Part shown: positions 17,415 through 28,317 of the stretch, piece after piece
Numbering within the stretch: position 1 is the stretch's first letter
Layout: the number at the start of each line of letters is the position of its first letter
Origin: Daphnia pulex
Taxonomy: Eukaryota > Arthropoda > Branchiopoda > Diplostraca > Daphniidae
Direction: 5' to 3'
DNA: 64,000 nucleotides
Assembly: GCF_021134715.1 (NCBI RefSeq)
Contig: NC_060024.1
Location: 12,586,001 to 12,650,000, forward strand
The notes under the pieces: model-generated
The model's input: the letters and a program-made list of their open reading frames with translations, nothing else
What the model was told of the DNA's origin: nothing
Database searches by the model: none
Program-made: the position numbers and the translations under genes

Positions 17415-19550
17415 ATGGCTTGTGAGGATAAAAAAAGAGGATCATTGGCTTTGCCTACCATTCAAGAATCAGAAGAAGAATTAGACAATGTCATCATAGA
17501 AGACATACTAAGATCTACAAGAAAGAAAAGAGAGTGTCGAACGCCAAGCAAGAAAGATTCTAGCGCCGAAAAAAAGAAATCAAGTGATTCGAGTACAAGA
17601 AAGAGGTCTTCTCGTCAATCTGCTGAACAAGCCAGAGAAAAAATTACTACATTGTTTAACCACCACGATGATAAACTAGGCCGATCAATATATCCAGTTT
17701 CAGAAGACGGATTGACCAGTGAAGAAAGTTCAGATGCATTCCAGCCGATTGCCGATGAAGAGGTGATGCCTAAAGGAGAATGTAAGAATAAATGAATTTA
17801 TTACAACTTTACACTTATTTTTCTGTGTGTCAGTTAATGATTTACAATTCTATTAACAATGTTTATGATGAAAACAGATGGAGACAGTGAAGATGAAGAA
17901 GTGGTCAATAGAGCTGCTGAATTGTTTGGATTTGGATGGAAGACTCCAAAAAAGAATAAGAGTACTCTAAGAACTCCATTGAAAACTCCTACATCTGTGG
18001 CTTCGAAACAAAGGCTCAACAAAACCCCAAATAAAACTCCCCTGAAAACTCCTGACAGAGGAAGGAAATCCACAACTGCTCAAACTCCACAGACAGTTCG
18101 GCGACAATTGAGAAACAGTAACTTAAACACCAATATTAGTCCATAAAGATTTTACAGATATTTTTTTTTTCAAACAGAAATTGTCAAGGTGACGTCTCAA
18201 GTTTTAGAAGGAAATAGCGATGCAGAGAGTGATGGATCAGAAAGCGATTCTAGTTCAGATGATGAGGAAAATTTAAAACAAATTAAATTAAAAGCAGCAA
18301 AAAATCAGATGGATATCAGTGTTAACACGGAAGATTACTTTTTGGCGCAAAGTTCTGCGGTGCATACATCGGATCGAACACTGAATCGTCTTAACAACCC
18401 TAGGTTGAGTCAAGAAGCTGTCGATTCATTGATGGAAAATTTTGACGACTGTCATTCTAAAGAGAAAATCCTTCTTATGAAGGAATATCAACAACAGTTT
18501 TTACAGTGGTTTTTCCTTCTAAGGTGAACACAATACGCCAAAATCATAAAATGCGAAAGTTACAAAGAGTTCTGTTAACGCTAAACATATTTTTATCCAT
18601 TGATTTATTCAGAGAAGGATTCAACATTCTAGTTTACGGATTGGGCTCGAAACGATATTTGATTGATGAATTTCGCACTCGGTTACTTGACGGCAAAAAT
18701 GTAATCGTCGTTAATGGTTATTTCCCTGGATTGACTATAAAGGAAATATTCAATTCTTTAACCGATGGTATTTTGGAACATTCTGGCGGTTTCTCGACCC
18801 CTGTTGAACAACTGGAGTTTATAGAACAAGAGTTCACTAATTCAAAGGTCGAAGCTTATATTATTATTCACAATATGGACGGTCCTAGTTTGCAGTTTAG
18901 TCGAGAACAAGAAATCCTGTGTCGGCTAGCTTCTGCACCCGGTCTTCACGTCGTCGCTTCCACTGATCACATAAACACTCCTTTACGTAAGTAAACTGCA
19001 CACTCGAATAAATTAGTTGTGGCTTGTTTTCATTAACCATATCGTTGTTATTACAGTATGGGATCAGCGAAAATTAAGTCAGGCCAAGTTTGTTTATTTC
19101 GACTGCACCACTTTCGCCCCGTACTCTGAAGAAATCTCGTACGAAAACTCGCTCCTAGTCCAACAGTCTTCTACGCTCGGTTTGGCCTCGCTCGTTCACG
19201 TTTTCGCTTCGTTGACATTCAACGCCAAGGCCATCTTTATTCTGATTGCCCAGCGACAACTTGAAAACAATAATGATACCAATTATCATGGTATATTTTT
19301 GTCTCCGTTTCGTTTAAAGTATCAATAATGATTAACAAGTTTTTTTTAAGGATTTCCGTTCCATGAGCTCTACAGCGACTGCCGAGATAAGATGTTAGTT
19401 AATTCCGATTTAACTTTGCGTGCCCAATTGACGGAATTCAAAGATCACAAGCTTTTGCGGATACGTCGTACTGCTGATGGAACCGAAGTGCTGCACATTC
19501 CCCTAGAAAATAATCAGCTGGAAGAATTCGTCCAAAAACATCAAGAGTAA
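17415..19550 (+). CDS. ORC2: Origin recognition complex subunit 2
   Basis: Core subunit of the complex that marks replication origins and helps load MCM helicase. Six exons (17415-17781, 17878-18117, 18178-18523, 18613-18986, 19057-19290, 19351-19550) give 586 residues; human ORC2 has 577. The N-terminal third is acidic and basic low-complexity sequence with TP repeats (KTPLKTPD, RTPLKTPT), likely CDK sites. The conserved C-terminal part has EGFNILVYGLGSKR, NGYFPGLTIKEIF, ASTDHINTPL, YENSLLV and LTLRAQLTEFKDHKLLR. Unlike ORC1, ORC4 and ORC5 it lacks Walker A ATP-binding residues, as is normal for ORC2. It starts at the first ATG of the open frame. Identification is secure. Confidence 0.95.
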
Positions 19551-21632
19551 GGATAAATACTAAAGAATGAAATGGTGCTTAAACTGTTTCTTAGAGAACA
19601 CTCAGTAAATCTCTTAAACATTCCTAATCTCAAATATCGCCCCTATAGTCTGCAACTACAAATCTATTTTTGCTTTTTGTTGAATTGGACAGCTCAAATT
19701 TGGTAGGATGAACATCGGAAAACATAAAACCAGTCAATAAAAACTTCAATGGAATTTTAAGTTAAAAACGATAATTCATACTAATTTGTTGCCCAGTGAG
19801 AAACTGGTCATTCAATCAGCAAGCGGAAAAAATTCCTGTTCGTCTCAGTAATAATTGTTCACGTAAGTAAGTTCTTAAGTGAATGCGCCAGGTTTGTATT
19901 TTCTTTCATAGATATTTATTGTGAAGCACATTATAGGATTAAGTGGATACAAATTGGATAGTTTTTACAGTTGCTGTTATGCAACGCAGAATTAAACTAG
20001 CGGAATCCATTGTAGCCTAGAATATATAGAGATAATTTACGAAATTTTCATTCTTCACCCTTTAAACTTACTTACCTCCGTTTTCCCTGCAACTTCGGCC
20101 ATATCCATTCACGTAACTAACACTAAAAGTTATCCTTGTCGTAATTTAAGTAAAATGGGTTCAACGCATTTGTTCCGGGAAGATTTCAGGAACTCTTCAG
20201 GGAGGCATCTTCAGCGTGTTCAATCAACTCAAATTTAAGCTCCAATGAGCAACACAATCTACGAAAATACAAGGGAAAAAATGTAGAGAATGCAAACATA
20301 ATCGACGTGAAGTTTTACATTACCTTATAGGTATCGGTATCCATTATTGCTAGAATTCAACAAATATTTATTGCGCTAATTTTTCTACAGTGTTTTTTGT
20401 GATACTGGTGGACTTGCTTTGACATTTCATTCCAACCAAATATTGCCTTTTTATACGTGCGCTTTTCACATTTTGGAACGCACGTTTGAAACCGGTTATG
20501 AACTGCAAGGATTAGTGAAAGAAATTTAACCTTAGACTAATTTCCCCTAGTTCAATGTCAATCTAAAAGCGATGTATATGTTGCTATTCTCGATTAATTC
20601 TGCTGATGACCATGATTGTATATATCAGAAAAATAGTTATAAGTTACATTTAAAAATTTTAATTTTTATCTTCTTTTATTCATTACCTAATACTTTAATT
20701 TTTACGCATAAATCTTGAAAGCTAATAGCCTCTTACTACATGAACCCTAAAACTTTTGAATAAAGTTTAACGAGTATAAGTTAAAAAATGAAACAAAATT
20801 CTCATTAGTGCCCATGTAAAAACATCGTCATGTTGTCCTTGATTAGCGATTGTTGTTTTTGTATCCGCTTTTACTGATGACCTAAAAACCAACTACCGCT
20901 TTGTCCTTTAATCGTAATTCCGTGTTTTTATTATAGATTCAGTTATTAGAGTCAGAGTGGACAAGTCTATGCGCACGCTGTTCCTTCTTCCTATGATTCC
21001 CTTTCATTCTGCGTCTTCCTTCATCGTTTCCTTATTATGCCGCTCCCTCACGTATAGCATCCACAATCGATTAAAAGTCAATTGACTAATTGTTTGCAAT
21101 TCAACGACATCAATTCGCACAAACCCCAATGAATAGTACGAATAACGTATAGAAAAGACTTATTTCGGTAAGCAAAAGTAGAGAAAATCAACTTGACAGA
21201 ATTGAAATCTCGATCAAATTACACATGCGCAAAAAACTATTAGGCTACCGTTTAGCTGCACGTAAACGGAAGGATTGGGAATATTATAATATCGTATTAA
21301 TTGTTCTGGGCTTCTGGGCCAGCTCTGGTACGTCGAGTATTAAATGCTGTCAGATCGCCTGCAATGAATATACGTCACGAATGCCCAGCAGCTATCGCCA
21401 AATTGTTCTATTTACCTGCTGCCGGTGGCTACGCTTTCCTAAACAGACTGTTTCTCTTGCTCCCTTTCTCTTGATTTTTCCAAGTAAGTTTCTACATTAT
21501 CCGTTTGTACCGAAAACAATAATGCATAAATTTTAACTTTAGTGGAATAATTCTGATTAGAAGCGCTATAAAAAAATCTCGTTCTTGTGTTTCTTTTGAT
21601 CTGCGTTAAAAGGGAGGGACATCAAAATGGAT
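19551..21632. other. Intergenic DNA downstream of ORC2
   Basis: About 2.1 kb of AT-rich DNA. The open frames resemble no protein family I know, and I saw no repeat or RNA structure. Confidence 0.5.
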
Positions 21633-21743
21633 TCCGTCGGGCCGGAATTGAACCAGCAACCTATGGATAACTTGCTGTTCACGAAGCCAACTTTCGGTTA
21701 TCAAATCTACAGTCCACCGCTCTGCCAACTGAGCTACCGACGG
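21633..21743 (-). tRNA. tRNA-Tyr (anticodon GTA) with an intron
   Basis: On the minus strand the acceptor stem is CCGTCGG paired with CCGACGG, plus discriminator A. The D arm reads TAGCTCAGTTGGCAGAGC (box A) and the T arm GGTTCAATTCC (box B). The anticodon loop CTGTAGA is interrupted after the base 3' of the anticodon (position 37) by an intron of about 38 nt, the usual place in eukaryotic nuclear tRNA genes. Removing it leaves 73 nt. Eukaryotic tRNA-Tyr genes normally carry an intron here, which agrees with the call. Confidence 0.93.
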
Positions 21744-21845
21744 GATATAAAAACATGTAATATTATCAATGTAATTAGTGCACACGGAGCACACCTTACC
21801 GTTTGAGCAGACAACGTCTGTCTTCTACTGGCGACGAAACGTTTA

Positions 21846-21864
21846 TTCCAACTGAGCTACCTGA
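21846..21864 (-). pseudogene. Possible tRNA fragment (box A only)
   Basis: The minus strand has GGTAGCTCAGTTGGAAT, matching the tRNA D-arm/box A and nearly the same as in the intact tRNA-Tyr about 110 bp away. No acceptor stem, anticodon arm or box B follows. It is probably a relic of a duplicated tRNA or a SINE head. Confidence 0.35.
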
Positions 21865-22616
21865 AACAAAATAGCATTTTAAAATTTATTACGCAACATA
21901 AAGTCTTTTTTTTTACCTTTTTAGTTTTTTCTTGATGCGATAGCTTTTTTTAAAGCAATTCTGATGGAGCCCATGCGAAACATAGCCTACGTAAGTTACG
22001 GCCAGTCAATGTACGTTCGCCACTGCAAAAGTTGGGGAACCCACCCAACCTAGCCAGAGGGCATCCTGTACTTCTGACACAGCATTGCCAGTTTTGAAAG
22101 AGGATAGCCAAGGAACGATTCGAATTCATACCTTAGCAATTTTTACAGTCTGCGTAAGTGTGATTAGTAGCCTAGTCGGTATTGCGGTGGATTCTCAATT
22201 CTCATTAGAGTAGACTAAGGTTAAATCTGTGCAGGTCATTATCCATTTTTAATCATTTTTCCTTGTTTTTCCAATATTTTTAAAATGCAATAATGGAATG
22301 CCTAGATTCCGTAAAAAATGCGAGTTTTTTCTCATTTTTTAAACAAAATCTGATTTTTTTTTTCTAAGTCCTTGCCAAAGAAAAGTGACTTGTTTAAAAT
22401 GAGAAAAAACACAACTCACAAACAAACAAAGGCCACCAACTCACCAAGCGAACGTAATCATATCGATAGACAAATTAAGTTTTCATGTATCGCCACTAGG
22501 CGATACAACGGGCCAACGGCTCCCCTTGAAGGTCCCGGTCCACTTGAAGGCTGGGTAACATTGGAGGAAGGGAAGGCAAATTTGCTTCAAGAAAAAGGCC
22601 AAACCTTTCGGCTTCC
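21865..22616. other. Intergenic DNA upstream of LRR gene A
   Basis: AT-rich DNA with an 8-bp TATCGATA (22461-22468), the DREF-type promoter element known from insects. No gene recognised. Confidence 0.4.
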
Positions 22617-22623
22617 TATATAG
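22617..22623 (+). promoter_or_regulatory. Candidate TATA box of LRR gene A
   Basis: TATATAG, about 100 nt upstream of the ATG at 22718. Suggested by position only. Confidence 0.25.
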
Positions 22624-22717
22624 AGTAGGCTGTGGCTTTATGAAGTTGTTTCTTGTTTCTGCCAACAAAAAGGTCGACCGATTAATTGTAAATTCTATAT
22701 ATTTCTATATTTCTATC

Positions 22718-24603
22718 ATGCCACAAAAGAAGAGTGTGAAGACATTATTGCAACTATGTGTTGATAATGTAATAGAAGGATTGGAGAGGGGATTGGGGAA
22801 AGACGACGTGAAAGTGAAAGGAACACGGCAATGGATAGTTAACACCTCTGTCGCCATTGACCCAGAGATTTCACCGAGTCCTTTGGATCAGTTACGTGAG
22901 TAGAAAATCTAAAAGCTCATTATTTATACTGAGTATTCATGACAATTTTTTACTTGAAATAACTGTAGCCATGACAGTTATCGAAGAAGTAATTCGTTGT
23001 CTTAAGAAAAAAGAAGTGCTGGAATTACATCTTGAATTGGTTATTACTCCACAAGTTGGCACTCTGGATCTATCCTCAGAGAGAAAAGAGGACTATCCTC
23101 TGAGGGAAAGAGGCAGAAAAGAGCATATGAAAAAGCAAATGTTTCAAAATCTTAGGCGTGCTGCCATCAGATGCCCAGTAATATATTTTTAGTTTTTCTT
23201 TTTCGAGTCTTAGATATTAACTGTTTCTGCCTCTAATTTTATAGATGCTGAAAAATTTGATACTTACTAATAGGGTGCTTGAAGAAATAAGTTTGATTGC
23301 ATCCCTACCCACATTTCAATATTTGCAAGTATTACAGGTTTCAAATACCTCAACAGGAGACAAGTGTATGTGGATTCTTGGAACTCATTGTAAACATTTG
23401 AGGTATGCACTGTGCCATAAAAATGCTAATATTTCTATATTAAACTACTTATCATTTGAATTTGTAAGAAATCTGGATGTTCGTTTCTGTTGGGAAGTGA
23501 CAGATTTTGGAATTCAAGGGTTATGTCTTGATTACACTGAAAAGGAAAATGATGGAGCTGACCAAACTTCTAAAAAAGGTGATTTTGAACGGCGGGAAAG
23601 TTGCACACCTCCTCGACTTAGCAACTCATTGCAAACATTATGTTTGGAAGGGACCCAAATTACTAAAAAGGGAATTCAAGAAGCTCTTCAAAAACTACGT
23701 TCTTTGAAGGCATTAGAACATAATTCTACCGTGAAAGTACTTTGCGAAATGCATCGAGAAGATTGGGAAAAAACTGAGAAAAGGAACAAAATTCCAAAAT
23801 ACGCTTTGTCCAAGATCAATTTCGCTGTCAAGGATAATCAAAAATCAAAAGATCGCCTTTGTAAAGTGGTATCCCTATGTCCATCAATTACAAAGTTATT
23901 CATTTCGAAAAAAGGATTGAACGAAGGATTGAAAGAAGGAAGAACCAACAACATCCGCGAAATGGAAAACATTGGTTATCGACCATTCACTTTTAATGGC
24001 GACATGGTCCCGTTATTGAACATCATTGGAAATTCGCTTACAGAGCTGTCACTTTGTGGATTTGATAGTTTAAACATTTGCTCCATTATCGATTGTTGTC
24101 CTAATCTGCGCCAACTTAAGCTTAGTAACAGTAGAGACTTCTCAGCTGACCCTGAGCGACATGAATACTTTAATATCGAAGAAAGAAAAACATTTGAACA
24201 ACTTGAAAAATTGACTGTTAGTTCTGTCAACATCTCACCCGAAAACTTGTTTACACTCATGTCGTCGTCTTCCCTGAAATTGATTGTAGTCGAGAAATGT
24301 AAAACTTTCAACGATGAAATCCTACAGCAAGCATCAGATCTTCACTCGTTTCCTAACCTGGAATACTTGGAATTAAACGAATGTGATTTCGTCACAGTAA
24401 AAGGGCTAAATGTACTGTTGTCGGAAAGTAACCCACTAAAGGAAATGAAGATCTCCTCGAAAGATATGAAAAGTTTAGCGCAAATAAACAAAAGGTGGAA
24501 ACAACATCTCGCTCTCGAAAACTGGGAATTGAATATATCTCACAAGTCGTTATCGCGTTTTCAGGGAACTTCAATGTTCGATCTTATTGAATTTAATCCG
24601 TGA
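22718..24603 (+). CDS. ZYG11-like leucine-rich repeat protein A (predicted CRL2 substrate receptor)
   Basis: Three exons (22718-22895, 22969-23177, 23245-24603) give 581 residues. Seen: residues 9-18, TLLQLCVDNV, fit the BC-box that binds Elongin C; residues 59-67, LPMTVIEEV, fit the Cul2-box; then come leucine-rich repeats of the cysteine-containing type (VTDFGIQGLCLD, LTELSLCGFDSLN, LEYLELNECDFV). Known: ZYG11 and related LRR proteins use this layout to bring substrates to CUL2-Elongin BC ubiquitin ligases. Inferred: the same role here. The protein is a diverged paralogue of the pair at 57942 and 60908. It shares the MPQ start and the intron splitting the Cul2-box proline codon, but its last exon is continuous where the pair has two further introns. 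No ARM region is present, unlike vertebrate ZYG11. Confidence 0.72.
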
Positions 24604-25350
24604 GCGAATTAAATGACAGATTTGTTTTTTGAAAAATAATTTTTTTTAAGAAATTGGTTTATATAAAAATTTTCTCTGGCTGATAAATGATAATACAAAA
24701 TAATTCAGTTTCGTTTTGAAAAGTATTCTTTAAATTAGCCTCAATTTGTTCCGTGTTTCCCGTTCGTGAAATGACATCGCAGTACGCATAGATTTTGTTA
24801 ATGAGTTGCTTGAGTCAATCTTTTCTATTAGAAATGCAATAACTGTTTGTTTGTTTTTCTACTCTCCTTACAGCCAAATTTTTCCGTGGAACTTTCGTTC
24901 TCGAACTCTACATTGCCCTACTTGTGACGATGACTCGGTTCCAGCCCCACAAACGGAAACGCATTCTGTCCCATCATTTTGGGAGTGCCCAATTTGTTTG
25001 CCATTAGTTTAAAAATGTTTCTTGCTTACTTTTAGTCTTTTGTCGTATATATCGCTGTTAAAACATTGTGTTTTTGCATTTGATGGTTTGCATTTGATCA
25101 AAAATAATGTGAAGATGGTTTGGCCGTCTTATCGGTACCGATAATCGTGTTGGCTCCTAGCTTCCTCCATATAGGGGTACAGCGTTCGCTTTCATACGAG
25201 CCAGGGTTGTGCAGACTAAAGATCATACGTCGACGACCCAGTCATCTTTTGAACCTGGAAACGCATCAGACAATTCTCAGATGAACTGGGGAGACATGGA
25301 AACACATCATACAATCTCTTCGATTTTAATCACTTCCTTAGTCACCATAT
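24604..25350. other. Intergenic DNA downstream of LRR gene A
   Basis: A short acceptor-flanked open stretch at 24873-25012 (ending CPTCDDDSVPAPQTETHSVP and so on) has no recognisable family. Otherwise nothing recognised. Confidence 0.4.
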
Positions 25351-25354
25351 AACC

Positions 25355-25480
25355 ATCCAGTGGCGCCGTCAGTGGGTGTGAGAGCAACCAAACATGCTCC
25401 CCCCGGGGATTTGAACTCCCGTCACAAGGTGCCCCGACCACCAAGCGACGCCTCATCCGATGCACCCACCCGTCCACTAT
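25355..25480 (-). mobile_element. Candidate tRNA-derived SINE
   Basis: Reading the minus strand, a box-A-like GCGTCGCTTGGTGGTCGG is followed about 30 nt later by a box-B-like GAGTTCAAATCCC within CGGGAG...CCCCGG pairing. The tRNA-like head lacks a proper acceptor stem and runs on into unrelated sequence, as in a SINE. The 3' limit is not clear and other copies cannot be seen here. Confidence 0.4.
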
Positions 25481-25943
25481 AATTAAACATAAAGAAAAGG
25501 AAATCTTTTCAATTTTAGTAGATCAATTTTATCAATGTTATCATGATCAACTTCAATTTTAGTAGATGATCGCCAGACGTGGAATCTGGTGTATCGATAA
25601 CATTGAAACGCATTGAATTTCAATTTGTTTAGTTTCGCAATCCTCGCTTCCCACTTGGAATTCTGCCACACCTATTAGCATGGATTCGTATTCATTTTCC
25701 AAATGCATTAAGAATCGATTGAGTCCAAATGCAGTCTAAAGCCTGTCTAGTTACAGGTTTAAAGTTCCCCTGAGATTAACTATCGATCAACAAGTTTCCG
25801 CTACAGATCCTGAATGAAGTCCTTGTAAGTCTATTGTTTCATGCAAGGTAATTGTTTTAATTATTAATGATGTACTATTCGCACAACAGGTAATGTAACG
25901 GACCCCTCAAAGACATTTACGATTCTGTATTTCCCCAACAATA

Positions 25944-26155
25944 TGGAACAAAGAGTCAAGACATGTATGCGGAAGAGAAAATATCTATTGCTCGATCAAT
26001 TGGAACCGCTGTCGAGTTCATACGGTCGAGTCTCAATTCCCCAGCGAGTGACAAAAATTTTATCGTCCCTACGAAGAAATTCCCACTATTCTTGCATCTT
26101 ACTGCATATAAATTGGTGCCTGCACCAACGGAAACGGATTTACCTTTCAATGAAA
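25944..26155 (+). pseudogene. Orphan exon-like open frame
   Basis: An open frame (YGTKSQDMYAEEKISIARSI, SSLNSPASDKNFIVPTKKF, LHLTAYKLVPAPTETDLPF and on) ends at a strong donor, A|GTAAGT. Its composition looks like real protein, but I find no matching neighbouring exons and no family I recognise. It may be a decayed gene fragment or an exon of an undetected gene. Confidence 0.3.
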
Positions 26156-26855
26156 GTAAGTTGCACCAGAGAAATTAATTCTTATTTTTCTTGTCTTTTC
26201 TGTTCTTCTGGGACGATGGCATCAGGAGTGGCAGATGCAATTAGGCGCAATTAGGATTAGTGCAATGCCTTGTTCAACACGAGGTCTTTTCTCTTCTGAC
26301 ACTTCGCTCACCGATTCAATTTTTCGTTTTCGATGGAGGCCTTTTGATTGATTTCTTGTTTTTCTGACATCAGGCTTCAACGTCATAAGTATTTATCATT
26401 TTTTTGTATTTTTGCTTGATTGGTGGCTAGATTAGCCACCTAGTGTGAAAACAATGGCTAACTGAAGCCATCTAGTGTGACGGAAAAAAACCTTCGGGTA
26501 AATGAGAAATCAAAAACTTTATTTGTTTTTTATTTTTTTATGTTTAAAAAAAAAACAATGGGTTTCATTTTGTGGTAAGCAGGTTTATGGTACTCGTAAC
26601 CACTTTTACCATGGACTTTTAAACTTTTAATAAACGTGATAAAATCGAGAAAATACCTCATCCAGATCCACACTGCGCGGAATTTATCTGAAGAAAAAAC
26701 CCTAAACAGTTGCTCGTTGCTGTCACAATAGGAAAAGAATAAAAACGAATGTCAAACAGTCAATGTTTTTTCTCAAGAATATTCTATTAATATAGAGATT
26801 TTTAATACCAACAAGTTGTGAAAAGTGACTTTAACTAAGATACGGAAAACACATT
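26156..26855. other. Intergenic DNA upstream of the ELMO-domain gene
   Basis: AT-rich, with two near-repeats GCCACCTAGTGTGA and GCCATCTAGTGTGA (about 26434 and 26467). No gene recognised. Confidence 0.4.
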
Positions 26856-28109
26856 ATGCATTTTCATCCCTTACTTTACATATCAAATTTGTTTAATTGG
26901 ATATTTTCTCCAGTGTGTGTTTTCTTAAAACGAATAACACATCCTTTGGTTAAATGGATATTGAGAAGGACAACTGGTTTGTGTGAATTACAAAGAACTT
27001 GTTACTGTGAACCAGGAGGAGCACCAAGAATTCTTGGAATAGGTTTGTCTATAAACTTTAAATTGTTGGCTAAAATAACACTTGTCTTTATTTTTAAAGA
27101 GAACTCGCTGAAAAAATCAAAGAGTGAAAAAGTTAAAACACTCCTGCAGTTTTTAGATCAAGCAGCTACTGAAAAAAGGTTTACCACGGCTGGATCATCA
27201 AAAATTCTTAATAACACGGTGGAAACTATATGCTGCATAAAACAAATTCGGCTTGATGTCCATCAGCCGTAAGTAGACTATTTTAGTTATTTCATTTCTT
27301 ATTATCTGGGGTTCTAATTGTACAGTTATACTTTTCACAGATTTAGTAAACTGTTTGGAGAATGTGTTTCTGTAATATGGAATTTAAAACAGCTTTTGCT
27401 TGACTTAGAAAGCATTAGAACTACTGGTTATGATTCTTCTAATAAAGAACATGAGCAAAAGTTACTGGAATTGTGGAGTCTTCTCATGCCTGCCAGGGAG
27501 CTAGAATCTCGTGTGAGCAACTTATGGAAAGACATTGGATTTCAGGGAGACGACCCCAAAACCGATTTCCGCGGCATGGGAATTTTAGGATTGGACAATT
27601 TGCAGTAATTTTTTTCAGAGAATTTCATTCGTTCATCAAAACGTGGTTTTTATTTTATTTTATTTTTAGCTTTTTTGCTCAAAACTATCCGGATATTGCT
27701 CTTCAAGTGCTATCTCATTCCAATCATCCTAAACATGGGTAAAACATGTTTTCTCATCATATTGCATTTTAAAACAGAAAACCAATTTTGGAAAATTAGG
27801 TACTCGTTTGCCATAGTAGGAATCAACCTAACCCATTTAGCGTACAATTTATGGAAAGACGGTACGGCTAAAACCCACATTTACAACCTATGTTATCAAC
27901 AGCTGCAACTTCCTGGTCCTACACTATTGCACTTCCATCGTTTTTACTGCTACCTCTTCATTGAGTTCGATAAGCTATGGATGGCTGAAAAGCCCCCCAC
28001 AATCATGGAATTTGGAAGAATAAGGAGCTTATTCGAAAACAATATCCGATCACTACTATCCGATCCGCAATGTCTTTTAAAATTAAATATTCCAGTTGAG
28101 CATGTTTAA
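26856..28109 (+). CDS. ELMOD2: ELMO domain-containing protein 2-like (ARL2 GAP family)
   Basis: Five exons (26856-27042, 27100-27268, 27341-27604, 27670-27738, 27800-28109) give 332 residues. The N-terminal stretch HPLVKWILRRTTGLCELQR matches the ELMOD1/2 N-terminus. The ELMO domain is clear: LWSLLMPARELESRVSNLWK, then DIGFQGDDPKTDFRGMGILG, SNHPKHGYSFAIVGINLT and HFHRFYCYLFIEFDKLW. In the family the arginine of the DPKTDFRGMG motif is needed for GTPase activation toward ARL2, and it is present. The gene is convergent with cereblon, with stop codons about 200 bp apart. ELMOD1 and ELMOD2 are close; the N-terminus fits ELMOD2 best. Confidence 0.92.
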
Positions 28110-28317
28110 GGGCGCAACAAAAAATCTGGTCAGTTATTTTTTCCGCATATTAACGGCGTTAAAAATGTATCCTGTTATCGTATCTTGTCTTACACATACA
28201 ATTTGTACAACCCTCACACCATACAATCTGTTCTTTACATTTCGGACGAACAGGTAAATTAACATTTACACGCGTGTTTGTACAACCACAGGTGTGGAAA
28301 GGAACTCGAAGGCAGCT

